The position numbers and the translations under genes are program-made. A DNA stretch of 64,000 bases from assembly GCA_900314685.1 (NCBI GenBank), contig OMWE01000003.1:47045-111044 (forward strand), in the 5' to 3' direction. Under the pieces are notes generated by a model. It worked only from the letters and a program-made list of their open reading frames with translations, had not been told where the DNA came from and made no database searches. Shown piece by piece: positions 43,346-52,480 of the stretch (its first letter is position 1; each line of letters opens with the position of its first letter). This stretch comes from an uncultured Actinomycetes bacterium (GTDB lineage Bacteria > Actinomycetota > Coriobacteriia > Coriobacteriales > Atopobiaceae).

Positions 43346-43693
43346 ATGACCAACGAAGAAAAACTTGCGACACTGCCCGCATGCCCCGTGGAGACCACCC
43401 TCACCCTCATCGGCAACAAGTGGCAGGTCCTGATCCTGCGCGACCTCAAACGCATCGGCACCCTGCGCTTCAAGGAGCTCCAGCGCTCGATCGGGAAGAT
43501 CTCACAGAAGGTGCTGACCTCAAACCTGCGCGAGATGGAGGCGAACGGCCTCGTCCACCGCGAGGTCTACGCCGAGGTGCCGCCGCGCGTGGAGTACTCG
43601 CTCACCGAGCTGGGGCAGTCGCTCGGCCCCGTGCTCGATGCAATGGACGCGTGGGGGACCAGCTACAAGGAGCGTCTGCGCGAGACGGCGTAG
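43346..43693 (+). CDS. HxlR-family transcriptional regulator
   Basis: A 115-residue winged-helix regulator. The family signature CPVETTLTLIGNKWQVLILRDL, with the conserved cysteine at residue 13, is followed by the recognition region RFKELQRSIGKISQKVLTSNLREME and the wing REVYAEVPPRVEYSLTELG. The cysteine often serves as a redox or electrophile sensor. Only a weak ribosome site precedes the ATG at 43346. The glycosylase gene follows after 15 bases; the flavodoxin gene lies upstream on the other strand beyond the inverted-repeat element. Confidence 0.9.
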   Translation: MTNEEKLATLPACPVETTLTLIGNKWQVLILRDLKRIGTLRFKELQRSIGKISQKVLTSNLREMEANGLVHREVYAEVPPRVEYSLTELGQSLGPVLDAMDAWGTSYKERLRETA

Positions 43694-43708
43694 GACAGGA
43701 GGGCGACG

Positions 43709-44350
43709 ATGCCGACGATCGGTTTGGATGATGAGGCGGTGCGCTACCTGTGCGAGCGCGACTGGCGGCTGGCCCACCTGATCGCGCGCGTGGGACCGCT
43801 GACCTACCGCGACGGCGGCACTCCCTTTGAGGCACTTGCCCACTCGATCATCGAGCAGATGCTCACGATGAAGGCGGGCGACGTCATCCGCGGCCGCCTC
43901 ATTGACAAGTGCGGCGGCGTCCTGACGCCCGAGTCGGTCGGCGCGCTCAGCCCCGACGAGATCAGGGCCTGCGGTATGTCGCGGACCAAGGCGCGCAGCC
44001 TCCACGCGCTGGCGGACTACGCGCTCTCGCACGACCTGGACGAGCTGGCGGCTCTGCCCGACGAAGACGTGCGCTCCGCCCTCGTGGCCCTGCCGGGCAT
44101 CGGCAAATGGACCGCGGACATGTATCTGCTCTTCTACCTGGGGCGGGAGGACATCCTGCCTGTGGAGGACGCGGCGGTGCGGCAGGTCTTTGCCTGGCTC
44201 TACCATGCGCCGATGACCGACCGCGACGTGGTCGCGGCAGTCTGCGACGTCTGGCACCCGCACTGCTCGACCGCAATCCGCTATATGTACCGCGCGCTCA
44301 ACACAGGCCTGCTCAAGCTCGGCGACTCCCGCGAGGTGCTGGGATATTAG
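43709..44350 (+). CDS. HhH-GPD DNA glycosylase (AlkA/3-methyladenine type)
   Basis: A 213-residue base-excision repair glycosylase. It has the helix-hairpin-helix LPGIGKWTADMYLLF and the catalytic Asp in LPVEDAAVRQVF, the GPD-type arrangement. PFEALAHSIIEQMLTMKA and CGMSRTKARSLHALADYA are the flanking conserved helices. No FeS cysteine cluster follows, which separates it from MutY/Nth and supports 3-methyladenine DNA glycosylase II. AGGAGGG selects the ATG. Likely co-transcribed with the HxlR gene. A second alkylation-repair function lies at 28086. Confidence 0.88.
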   Translation: MPTIGLDDEAVRYLCERDWRLAHLIARVGPLTYRDGGTPFEALAHSIIEQMLTMKAGDVIRGRLIDKCGGVLTPESVGALSPDEIRACGMSRTKARSLHALADYALSHDLDELAALPDEDVRSALVALPGIGKWTADMYLLFYLGREDILPVEDAAVRQVFAWLYHAPMTDRDVVAAVCDVWHPHCSTAIRYMYRALNTGLLKLGDSREVLGY

Positions 44351-44516
44351 CCCGATCTGTACCGCAGCATCACGTTTCTGAGGCGACGTACCGCTCGCGG
44401 GACGGATGGGGCTTCTCGCCTGAGCCGTGACTCAAGCGAAACAATCAACCTCTATGCTCACGACGCATTGTTGCGGCGATGTGCAAGGCCGCACGAGACG
44501 CATCGGAAGGGGAGCT

Positions 44517-45836
44517 ATGTTCGACGCGCAAGAGCAGGAGCGGATCCTGCACCTGCCTCACGAGCAGATCGAGAGGATCCAGCTCGAGGGCATCAAGAAG
44601 ACCGCGGTGGATATCTACGAGCACGTGCCTTTTTACAAGAACCTCTTTGACGAGGCGGGATTTGACCCCTACGGCATCACGTCGCTCGACGATATGAAGG
44701 ACGCCCCCTTCACCACCAAGCAGGACCTGCGCGACAACTACCCGTACGGCCTCTTCGCCCGCCCGCTGGAGGATTGCGTGGAGATCCACATGTCCTCGGG
44801 CACCACGGGCATCGCGACCGTCGGCGGCTACACGGAGCACGACCTAGACTTCTGGGGCGACTGCTTCGGCCGCGGCGTGCTGTACGGCGGCGGTGGCAAG
44901 GGCGACGTGATGAACGTCTGCTACGGGTACGGCCTCTTCACGGGCGGCCTCGGCGCGCACTACGGCGGCCAGGCGGCCGGCTGCCTCACCATCCCGATGA
45001 GCGCGGGCAACACCAAGCGCCAGATTCGCGTGATGCGCGAGATGGGCACCACGATCCTCTGCTGCACGCCCAGCTACGCTATGCACATCGCCGACACGGC
45101 GCTCGAGATGGGCGTCGACCCCCACAAGGACTTCAAGCTCAAGTTCGGCATCCATGGCGCTGAGCCGATGAGCGACAACTTCCGCCGCGAGCTGGAGCAA
45201 AAGCTCGACTACAAGGTGCTCGACGTCTACGGCCTTACCGAGACGATGGGTCCGGGCGTGGCGATCGAGTGCTGGGAGCAGGACGGCCTGCACATCGCCG
45301 AGGACCACTTCTACGCCGAGATCATCGACCCCGAGACGGGCAAGGTCCTGCCCGACGGCGAGTGGGGCGAGCTCGTGATCACGACGCTCGACCGCGAGGC
45401 CACGCCTGTCTTCCGCTACCGCACCCGCGACATCACCCGTATCATCCCCGGTGAGTGCAAGTGCGGCCGTACGCACCGCCGCATCGCACGCCTCCACGGT
45501 CGTACCGACGACATGCTGATCCTACGCGGCGTGAACGTCTTCCCGAGCCAGATCGAGAACGTGATGGAGACCTTCCCCGAGGTCGCATCCTGGTACCAGA
45601 TCGAGCTCACGACCCGCAACTCGCTCGACTACGTCACGCTCAAGGTGGAGGTCAACCCCGACTTTGACTTCGACGAGGTCGCCGAGATCGAGGCGCTGCA
45701 GAAGCGCATGCGCCGCAAGCTCAAGGACGCCCTGATGATCCAGGTGGACGTCCAGCTGGTGGAGCCCAAGACGATCCCGCGCAGCGAGGGCAAGGCAAAG
45801 CGCGTGATCGATATGCGCACAGGCATCCGCGACTAG
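44517..45836 (+). CDS. paaK: Phenylacetate-CoA ligase-type AMP-forming enzyme
   Basis: A 439-residue adenylate-forming ligase. MSSGTTGIATVGGYT is the ATP phosphate loop, DVYGLTETMGPG the A5 motif, RTRDITRII the A7/A8 segment with the conserved Arg and Asp, and GVNVFPSQIE starts the C-terminal lid. The length is right for PaaK, which makes phenylacetyl-CoA; homologues in gut anaerobes may activate other aryl acids. GGAAGGGGAG selects the ATG at 44517 over a longer frame. An ACT protein and a PaaI-type thioesterase follow, a recurring grouping around aryl-acid metabolism. Confidence 0.9.
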   Translation: MFDAQEQERILHLPHEQIERIQLEGIKKTAVDIYEHVPFYKNLFDEAGFDPYGITSLDDMKDAPFTTKQDLRDNYPYGLFARPLEDCVEIHMSSGTTGIATVGGYTEHDLDFWGDCFGRGVLYGGGGKGDVMNVCYGYGLFTGGLGAHYGGQAAGCLTIPMSAGNTKRQIRVMREMGTTILCCTPSYAMHIADTALEMGVDPHKDFKLKFGIHGAEPMSDNFRRELEQKLDYKVLDVYGLTETMGPGVAIECWEQDGLHIAEDHFYAEIIDPETGKVLPDGEWGELVITTLDREATPVFRYRTRDITRIIPGECKCGRTHRRIARLHGRTDDMLILRGVNVFPSQIENVMETFPEVASWYQIELTTRNSLDYVTLKVEVNPDFDFDEVAEIEALQKRMRRKLKDALMIQVDVQLVEPKTIPRSEGKAKRVIDMRTGIRD

Positions 45837-45852
45837 GCACAGGAGGCACATC

Positions 45853-46254
45853 ATGATCGACCAGATCACCGTATTTCTCGAGAACAAGCGCGGTCGCCTC
45901 GCCGACCTGTGCCGCACGATGGCGGACGCCGGTGTCAACATGCGCGCGCTGAGCATCGCCGAGACCAGCGACTACGGTGTCATCCGCATCATCGCCGACG
46001 ACACCGAGAAGGCACGCGCGGCGCTCAAGGCCGAGGGATTTGCCGGCAGCGTGGCCAAGGTCACCGCCGTCGAGCTCCCCAACGAGCCCGGCTCGCTCGC
46101 GCGCCTGCTGGAGCTGCTCGACCAGCACGGGTACGACGTGCATTACGGCTACTGCTTCAGCATCGGCGACGGCAAGGCGATCGACGTGCTCAAGATTCAC
46201 CGTGCCGAGGAGGCCGCCGAGGTCATCGAGGAGGCTGGTTACCGCCTGCTGTAG
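45853..46254 (+). CDS. Tandem ACT-domain protein
   Basis: A 133-residue protein made of two ACT domains: ITVFLENKRGRLADLCRTMADAGVNM and AVELPNEPGSLARLLELLDQHGYDV. Each has the Gly-Xaa-Leu turn used for amino-acid binding. Such proteins regularly follow PaaK genes in anaerobes and may sense an aromatic amino acid or its derivative to tune the ligase; this role is inferred. CACAGGAGGCACATC gives a strong ribosome site. The gap to paaK is 16 bases. Confidence 0.9.
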   Translation: MIDQITVFLENKRGRLADLCRTMADAGVNMRALSIAETSDYGVIRIIADDTEKARAALKAEGFAGSVAKVTAVELPNEPGSLARLLELLDQHGYDVHYGYCFSIGDGKAIDVLKIHRAEEAAEVIEEAGYRLL

Positions 46255-46362
46255 CGCTCAGCTTGCATACGCGCCGCGCGGCCTTGCCGAGTCTGCCCTT
46301 GCGGGCCGGGAGGTCGCGCGGTTTTTCTGTTGCGCTGTTCCTTCTGATCACCGGGAGTGCCT

Positions 46363-46806
46363 ATGCAAGAGGAGCCGAGAGGCCCGAAACCATCCATCTA
46401 CGACGAGAGCTTCACGATCAAAGACGTGCGCGCCGCCTTCGAGCGCGACCGGTACGCGACAGAGACGCTCGAGCCCGAGATCGTCGAGGCGACGCCGGGG
46501 CACGCCGTGGTGCGGATGCGAATCCGCGATGTGCACCGCAACGCCCTGGGCGCCGTGATGGGCGGCGCGATCTATACGCTCGCGGACTTTGCGCTCGCCA
46601 TAGCGACCAACGTCGGGCAGGCGCCGACCGTGACCGTCTCGAGCACCGCCGAGTACCTCTCGGGCGCCAAAGGCACGTGGCTCACGGCGACCTGCGATGC
46701 GGACAAGACGGGCCGCACGCTCGTCTTTGCCACGTGCGACGTGTACGACGACCTGGGCGTGCACGTCGCACGGGTGGCCTCGTCCTGCCTGCGCGTGCAA
46801 AGGTAA
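46363..46806 (+). CDS. PaaI-type hotdog-fold thioesterase
   Basis: A 147-residue acyl-CoA thioesterase of the PaaI group. HRNALGAVMGGAIYTLADFALAIATN is the core helix with the conserved Gly-Gly and Asp, and VTVSSTAEYLSGAKG the following strands. It would release CoA from blocked aryl- or acyl-CoA and so protects the free CoA pool. A GTG at 46357 opens the frame, but GGGAG at 46353-46357 places the ATG at 46363 properly. It lies 108 bases after the ACT gene and converges on helD. Confidence 0.88.
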   Translation: MQEEPRGPKPSIYDESFTIKDVRAAFERDRYATETLEPEIVEATPGHAVVRMRIRDVHRNALGAVMGGAIYTLADFALAIATNVGQAPTVTVSSTAEYLSGAKGTWLTATCDADKTGRTLVFATCDVYDDLGVHVARVASSCLRVQR

Positions 46807-46881
46807 GGGTGCGGTAGGCGTAGCGCGCCGGAATCCCTGGCTCTGCCAGGACTCGAGCGGCTGGGAAAAGCGGCGCGTAGC

Positions 46882-49038
46882 CTATGCGTAGTGCTCCAGG
46901 AGCGGGGTGAGGGGGCCCTGCGAGAGAATCTCGACCTCGTGCGTGGCTCGGCTGATCGCCGTGTAGAGGCGGCGGCGGGCGAGCGGCGTATCGGGGTAGA
47001 CCTCGGCTTGGGCGTCGGGGATAATCACGCGGTCGAACTCGAGGCCCTTCGCGAGCGAGAGGTCGAGCAGGACCACGCCGCGCACGGGCAGCGCCTCATC
47101 GCGGGAGAGCTCGTGCACGAGGTCTCCCAGCTGGCGCGAGAGCCAGCGGGTGCGCGGGCGGTCGGCGCAGATGAGGGCCGTAAGCTCGTCTTTTGTGGAG
47201 GCGTCCTTGACGGCGGTGCGGAGGGTGTCGAGCCAGACGTCGTTGTCGCAGGCCTCGATGCGCGGGGCGTGGCCGGCCTCCTGGACGGAGGTCAGCTGCG
47301 TGCGCTCGCCTTCGGACAGAAGGCCCGCGAAGAGGGCCGTGATCTCGGGTGAGGAGCGATAGCTGGTGAGGAGTGTGCACTCCTCGATTGCGGCGGGGCT
47401 GGTTGCAGCGGCGCCGGACGTACCGTTGGGCACAGCGGCGCCGAAGACGGTGCGGATGTCGTCCCAGGTGGCGGTGCCCTCGCGGATGGCCTGGTGGGGG
47501 TCGCCGAGCAGCAGGAAGTGAGCGCCGCGGAAGAAGCGCGCGAGTACCGTGAGCTGTGTGACGGTGTAGTCCTGGACCTCGTCGATCACGACGTAGCGCA
47601 CGCCGCGCGCGCCGTGGCCCGAGATGAGCAGGCGGAGCCAGATGTGCTCGGCGGCGGAAAGGCCGTCGGTGCCGAGCATGCGCGCGCCGATGCGGTCGAG
47701 CCGCAGCCAGGCGAGCGCGTCGACCGCGTCATGCGCCGCGGCGAAGCGCCATGCCACGTAGTCGCGGGTGAGGGCGATCGTCTCCTCCTCGCTGCCGGGG
47801 TCGACCGTGCGGCCAAAGCACTCGACCTGCCCGTCGAGGTCGAGCCCCAGCATCTCCTCCTGCCAGCGGTCCTCGCGGCTCATGCGACCGAACTTGCGCT
47901 CGAGCGCGTCGTGCAGCTTGTCGCCCGTGAGCGCGCAGCGACGCGCGCCGACGGGGAACTGGTCGAAGCCCTCCCACGCCCGCTGTGCCTGCGACGCCTT
48001 GAGCAGCTGCTCTCCTTCAACCACGATCGCGCGGAAGTCGTGCTCGTCGAACCGCTCGTCCGCGATGCGTTCCTCGAGCAGCGCCAGCCGGGCCGCATCG
48101 CCGCGCGCGCCGTCGCCGCGGTCGGTGAACCCCAAGCCCCGCACCCAGTCCGTCCAGGTGCCGGTCTGCGGGTTGGCCTCGCCGAGCTGCGGCAGCACGG
48201 TGTCGATGTAGCGGCCAAAGACCTCGCTGGGCGTGAAAAGCCAGACCTGCGAGGCGTCGAGCGTCTCGCGCTGGCGGTAGAGCAGGTACGCGATGCGCTG
48301 GAGCATCACGCTCGTCTTGCCGGAGCCGGCGATGCCGGACACCAGCAGCACGGGGACGTCGGGGTGGCGGATCACCTTGTTCTGCTCGCGCTGGATGGTG
48401 GCGGTGATGGCGCGGAGCTTCTTGGAGTGGTGCCGGCGCAGCGCGTCGAGCAGCAGCGCGTCCTCGATCGCGACCGTGGTGTCGAAATAGCCGCGCAGCG
48501 TGTCGCGCACGATGTCGAACTGCCGGCGGCAGGTGAGCTCGACGGTGCGCATGCGGCCATTGACCTCATAAGACGTACGGCCCATCTCCTGATTGTAGTA
48601 GGTGGAGGAGACGGGGCTGCGCCAGTCGACCACGAGCGGGTTGGCGTCGCGGTCGGTGACGCCCACAGTGCCGATGTAGACGTCGCGCGGCGGGCGGCCG
48701 GGGCGCATCTTGAGCGTGACCTTGGCGAAGTAGGGCTGCTCGAGCAGCAGCAGGACATGGGCGAGCTTCTCGACGCTGATGTCGTGGTACTTGTTGTAGG
48801 TGTCGATCACGGAGTTGAGGGTCTCGATCGCAGCGAGGGTCTCCATCGTCTCGTCCGCGCCGCCGAAGTCGACCGTGACCTCCTCGGACAGGTCGATCAG
48901 GTCCTGGCGGGCGCCGTGGTGGCTGGTCTCGATCTCCTCCGTCAGGTCGTCGCGCAGGGCCACAAGCTGGGCGTATATGTCGCTCAGATGCGCCTGCTCG
49001 GCCAGGAACGTCTCGTCGCGTGTGTCTTGCTCGGCCAT
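46882..49038 (-). CDS. helD: HelD-like UvrD/Rep-family RNA polymerase-recycling ATPase
   Basis: A 718-residue superfamily-1 ATPase. Residues ~1-110 are a coiled-coil arm (AEQAHLSDIYAQLVALRDDL). Walker A is GIAGSGKTSVMLQRIAYLLYR, Walker B VIDEVQDYT, motif III LLGDPHQAI and motif VI TAISRATHE. VDWRSPVSSTYY before the ATPase core is typical of HelD, which frees stalled RNA polymerase. The long insertion after the first motor domain fits this family rather than DNA helicases. GGGAGGCAC selects the ATG at 49038. It is divergent from an EamA carrier and otherwise stands alone. Confidence 0.88.
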   Translation of the reverse strand: MAEQDTRDETFLAEQAHLSDIYAQLVALRDDLTEEIETSHHGARQDLIDLSEEVTVDFGGADETMETLAAIETLNSVIDTYNKYHDISVEKLAHVLLLLEQPYFAKVTLKMRPGRPPRDVYIGTVGVTDRDANPLVVDWRSPVSSTYYNQEMGRTSYEVNGRMRTVELTCRRQFDIVRDTLRGYFDTTVAIEDALLLDALRRHHSKKLRAITATIQREQNKVIRHPDVPVLLVSGIAGSGKTSVMLQRIAYLLYRQRETLDASQVWLFTPSEVFGRYIDTVLPQLGEANPQTGTWTDWVRGLGFTDRGDGARGDAARLALLEERIADERFDEHDFRAIVVEGEQLLKASQAQRAWEGFDQFPVGARRCALTGDKLHDALERKFGRMSREDRWQEEMLGLDLDGQVECFGRTVDPGSEEETIALTRDYVAWRFAAAHDAVDALAWLRLDRIGARMLGTDGLSAAEHIWLRLLISGHGARGVRYVVIDEVQDYTVTQLTVLARFFRGAHFLLLGDPHQAIREGTATWDDIRTVFGAAVPNGTSGAAATSPAAIEECTLLTSYRSSPEITALFAGLLSEGERTQLTSVQEAGHAPRIEACDNDVWLDTLRTAVKDASTKDELTALICADRPRTRWLSRQLGDLVHELSRDEALPVRGVVLLDLSLAKGLEFDRVIIPDAQAEVYPDTPLARRRLYTAISRATHEVEILSQGPLTPLLEHYA

Positions 49039-49181
49039 GTGCCTCCCTCGGGTCTCTCGTGCTCGCACCATTATGCCGTCTCGCGGGGCGCCGCGCTATA
49101 CTGTGCGGAGGAATTTGCGGGGTTGCCGATGGCGGCCGCGGCGGGAGACGCGCTGCCGCACAGACGAGCGGACGGAGGCCC

Positions 49182-50117
49182 ATGAAGACACACGCTTTGC
49201 CCGTCGGCGCCTACAAGGTGGCCCTGCTCCTCACCACCATGATCTGGGGCGGTTCCTTCGTCGTGCTCAAAGACACGCTCTCCGCGCTGCCGCCCAGCTG
49301 GCTGCTGGCCATCCGTTTCACGCTTGCGGGCGTGATCACGACGGTGGTCTTCTGGCGCAGCCTCCGCGACAACCTGGACGGCTCGCACCTGCTGGCGGGC
49401 GCCATCATCGGCGTCACGGGCGGGGCGGCCTACCTGGTGCAGAACATCGGCCTCGTCTCGACGACGCCCGCCAAGAACGCCTTCCTCACCGCCACCTACT
49501 GCGCGATGGTGCCCTTTGTCTACTGGGCCGTCGGCCGCGGCCGTCCCCACTGGAACAACCTGGCGGCGGCCGTGCTCTGCGTGTGCGGCACCTTCCTCGT
49601 GACGCTCGGCGGCGCAGCCGGCGGCTTCGGGTCCCTCAGCATGGGGCAGGGCGACGTGCTGAGCCTGGTGGGCGCGTTCTTCTTTGCCGTCAACATCGTG
49701 GCGATCTCCGTCTTTGCCCCCGCGCACGACGCCCTCACGCTCTCGGTGATCCAGCTCTACGTCTTCGGCCTCTTCAGCGCCGTGGCGGCCCTCGTCCTCG
49801 GCGAGCCCGTGCCGACGGCGGCGACCTTCACGCCCGAGGTCGTCGCCAAGCTGGCGTACGTGATCCTGCTCGCGACGATCTTTGCGATCATCATGCAAAA
49901 CACCGCGCAGGCGCACGTCGAGTCGGCGCAGGCCGCGTTGCTGATGAGTTTCGAGAGTGTTTTCGGCGTCGTCTTTTCCATCATCTTCTATCACGAACAG
50001 GTGACAGTTCCGATGCTCCTGGGCTTCGGGCTGATCTTTGCCGCCATACTGGTGAGCGAGTTGGTTGGCAGATCGCGGGGCGGCAGCCCGCACGAGACTG
50101 AGGAGCAGCAGTCATGA
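49182..50117 (+). CDS. EamA-family (DMT) transporter, overlapping icd
   Basis: A 311-residue carrier with about ten helices: [16 protein letters not shown] begins helix 1, and [20 protein letters not shown] and [19 protein letters not shown] are the conserved end-of-half motifs of the YdcZ/RhaT-like EamA group. GACGGAGGCC selects the ATG at 49182 over longer frames. Its last codons overlap the icd start in an ATGA junction, so the two are translationally coupled. The substrate is unknown; coupling to isocitrate dehydrogenase hints at export of a 2-oxoglutarate-derived compound, which is speculation. Confidence 0.88.
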   Translation: MKTHALPVGAYKVALLLTTMIWGGSFVVLKDTLSALPPSWLLAIRFTLAGVITTVVFWRSLRDNLDGSHLLAGAIIGVTGGAAYLVQNIGLVSTTPAKNAFLTATYCAMVPFVYWAVGRGRPHWNNLAAAVLCVCGTFLVTLGGAAGGFGSLSMGQGDVLSLVGAFFFAVNIVAISVFAPAHDALTLSVIQLYVFGLFSAVAALVLGEPVPTAATFTPEVVAKLAYVILLATIFAIIMQNTAQAHVESAQAALLMSFESVFGVVFSIIFYHEQVTVPMLLGFGLIFAAILVSELVGRSRGGSPHETEEQQS

Positions 50118-51310
50118 GCAAGATTGCGATGAAGACCCCACTGGTCGAGATGGACGGCGACGAGATGACCCGCGTCATCTGGCAGCTGATCAAGGACGAC
50201 CTCATCACGCCCCACGTCGACCTGGTGACCGACTATTACGACCTGGGACTGCCGCACCGCGAGGAGACCCACGACCAGGTCACGGTCGACTCGGCCGAGG
50301 CGACCAAGAAGTACGGCGTGGCCGTGAAGTGCGCCACCATCACGCCCAACGCCCAGCGCGTGGACGAGTACCACCTCAGCCAGATGTGGAAGAGCCCCAA
50401 CGGCACGATCCGCTCGATCCTGGACGGCACCGTCTTCCGCACGCCGATCCTCGTGAAGGGTGTCAAGCCCTACATCCCCACCTGGACCGCGCCGATCACG
50501 CTGGCCCGTCACGCCTACGGCGACGTCTACAAGAATTCCGAGATGCGCATCCCCGGCCCCGGCAAGGTGGAGCTGGTCTACACCGCCCCCGACGGCTCCG
50601 AGCAGCGCGAGCTCATCCACGAGTTCGACGCGCCGGGCGTCGTGCAGGGCATGCACAACCTGGACGAGTCCATCCGCGGGTTTGCCCACAGCTGCTTCGA
50701 CTACGCGCTCGAGAAGCACGAGGACGTGTGGTTCGCGACCAAGGACACCATCTCCAAGACGTACGACCGCCGCTTCAAGGACATCATGCAGGAGGTCTAC
50801 GACGCCGAGTACGCCGACCGCTTCGCCGCAGCTGGCATCGAGTACTTCTACACGCTGATCGACGACGCGGTGGCGCGCGTGATCCGCAGCCGCGGAGGAT
50901 TCATCTGGGCCTGCAAGAACTACGACGGCGACGTGATGAGCGACATGGTCTCGACCGTGTACGGTTCGCTCGCGATGATGACCTCCGTGCTCGTGAGCCC
51001 CCACGGCTACTGGGAGTACGAGGCCGCGCACGGCACCGTCCAGCGCCACTACTACAAGTACCTCAAGGGCGAGACGACCTCGACCAACTCCGTGGCGTCC
51101 ATCTTCGCGTGGACCGGCGCCCTGCGCAAGCGCGGCGAGCTCGACGGCACGCCCGAGCTGGGCGAATTTGCCGACCGCCTCGAGCGCACCACCATCGCGA
51201 CGATCGAGGGCGGCCGCATGACCGGCGACCTCGCCCGCATCACGGAGCTGCCCGATCCCGTGACCCTCACGACCGAGGGCTTCATCGAGGCGATCGCCGA
51301 GCAGCTCTAA
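50114..51310 (+). CDS. icd: NADP-dependent isocitrate dehydrogenase (eukaryotic-like type II)
   Basis: A 398-residue enzyme converting isocitrate to 2-oxoglutarate, CO2 and [18 protein letters not shown] opens the protein, [17 protein letters not shown] binds isocitrate, [22 protein letters not shown] carries metal-binding Asp residues, and [14 protein letters not shown] lies near the NADP site. The length and these motifs place it in the homodimeric type II group found in eukaryotes and some bacteria, not the E. coli type. The start overlaps the EamA stop, with GAGGAGC upstream. In an anaerobe it probably supplies glutamate precursors and NADPH rather than running a full cycle. Confidence 0.96.
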   Translation: MSKIAMKTPLVEMDGDEMTRVIWQLIKDDLITPHVDLVTDYYDLGLPHREETHDQVTVDSAEATKKYGVAVKCATITPNAQRVDEYHLSQMWKSPNGTIRSILDGTVFRTPILVKGVKPYIPTWTAPITLARHAYGDVYKNSEMRIPGPGKVELVYTAPDGSEQRELIHEFDAPGVVQGMHNLDESIRGFAHSCFDYALEKHEDVWFATKDTISKTYDRRFKDIMQEVYDAEYADRFAAAGIEYFYTLIDDAVARVIRSRGGFIWACKNYDGDVMSDMVSTVYGSLAMMTSVLVSPHGYWEYEAAHGTVQRHYYKYLKGETTSTNSVASIFAWTGALRKRGELDGTPELGEFADRLERTTIATIEGGRMTGDLARITELPDPVTLTTEGFIEAIAEQL

Positions 51311-51352
51311 GGCAAACCGCATACAGGGCACGGGCTGCCGGGAGGGGAGACG

Positions 51353-52480
51353 ATGGCGACGTACGACAAGCGTATAGCTGCCTTTGTCCTGCTGCTCGCG
51401 GCGCTGGGCACGATTGTCTTTTTGCTGCAGAACCCCTGGCGTTTCCCCGAGCGCCGCGACCTGCCGAGCATCCGCCTCGACGTGATGCTGCACGGCAACA
51501 GGGCGTCGAAGTCCATCCGCGCCGAGGTCGCGTTGCCTGCCAGCAAGACCACGCAGATCAAGATCTTTCACGACACCAACCTGCGGCAGCTGCTGTCCGT
51601 CTTTCCCGAGACCAGCGCGCTGGATATCGACACGCTCTCGGTGCTGCCGGGACTTGCGAACACGCTCTCGTGGCACACGGCAAACAAGGTCAGCACGGTA
51701 AGCAGGACGATGGTGCCGCAGGGGATAGCGGTGTCGACCGACTGGGTCTTTGTCTCGGCGTACGACAGCTCGTACAAGGCCAATTCCGTCGTCTACATGA
51801 TCGACCGCGCGACGGGCGAGCTGCAAAAGACGGTGGTGCTGCAGGGCCAGCCGCACGTGGGAGGACTCGCATACGACATACGGTACAACCGCCTGTGGAT
51901 CTGCGGGCAGCGCGGCGGCAAGGCGGAGCTCATGGTCGTCAGCCTGCGCAAGCTCGAGGCGTATCCCGCCGACGCCACGAACCCGCTGGTCTACGACGAG
52001 CGCGTGGTGCTCACGCAGCCCCGGCGTGCCTCCTTTGTCTCGTACTACGACGGGTCGATCTACGTGGGCGTCTTTTACGCGGAGAGGAAAAGCAGGCTCT
52101 ACCGCTACAAGCTCACGTGGTCGGGCGACCTGCCCGAGCGGACCGCGCGGCATGCGACCGACACCTACAGTATCCCCAAGCTGGCGCAGGGCGTCTGCCT
52201 GACCTCCGACTACCTCTATGTCTCGCAGTCGTACGGGCACAAGTCGTCGCACATCTACGTGTACCGCAACGAGGGGGAGGGCGAGATTGACACGAGCAAG
52301 GCGGTCGGGTCCTTTGAGCTGCCGCCGATGCTCGAGGACATCGATGCGGCGGACGGTGCCCTGTACACGCTGCACGAGTCAGGTGCCGCCGAGTACCGCA
52401 ACAGGTACGGTGTCGGGGTCGACCGCGTTGTGACGTACCCGCTCGACCGGCTGGAAGCGAGTCTGGAGGTGACGCAGTGA
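51353..52480 (+). CDS. Membrane-anchored beta-propeller-like protein, unknown function
   Basis: A 375-residue protein that I cannot place in a named family. A single N-terminal helix (AAFVLLLAALGTIVFLL) anchors it; the rest is predicted outside the cell. From ~120 on there are repeated short strands with patterns such as VPQGIAVSTDWVFVSAYD, HVGGLAYDIRYNRLWICG and LAQGVCLTSDYLYVSQSYG, which look like blades of a six- or seven-bladed propeller. No catalytic motif is visible. GGGAGGGGAGACG precedes the ATG. The next gene overlaps its stop, and PPK2 follows, so it belongs to an icd-ppk2 operon. Confidence 0.65.
   Translation: MATYDKRIAAFVLLLAALGTIVFLLQNPWRFPERRDLPSIRLDVMLHGNRASKSIRAEVALPASKTTQIKIFHDTNLRQLLSVFPETSALDIDTLSVLPGLANTLSWHTANKVSTVSRTMVPQGIAVSTDWVFVSAYDSSYKANSVVYMIDRATGELQKTVVLQGQPHVGGLAYDIRYNRLWICGQRGGKAELMVVSLRKLEAYPADATNPLVYDERVVLTQPRRASFVSYYDGSIYVGVFYAERKSRLYRYKLTWSGDLPERTARHATDTYSIPKLAQGVCLTSDYLYVSQSYGHKSSHIYVYRNEGEGEIDTSKAVGSFELPPMLEDIDAADGALYTLHESGAAEYRNRYGVGVDRVVTYPLDRLEASLEVTQ

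Noticed and set aside
46836..46850. Terminator between the PaaI-type gene and helD
   Set aside because: CCTGGC/GCCAGG forms a 6-bp hairpin with a 3-base loop but there is no U-tract on either strand; too weak to list as a feature.
49991..52375. 794-codon minus-strand ORF across icd
   Set aside because: Antisense shadow of icd and the propeller-like gene.
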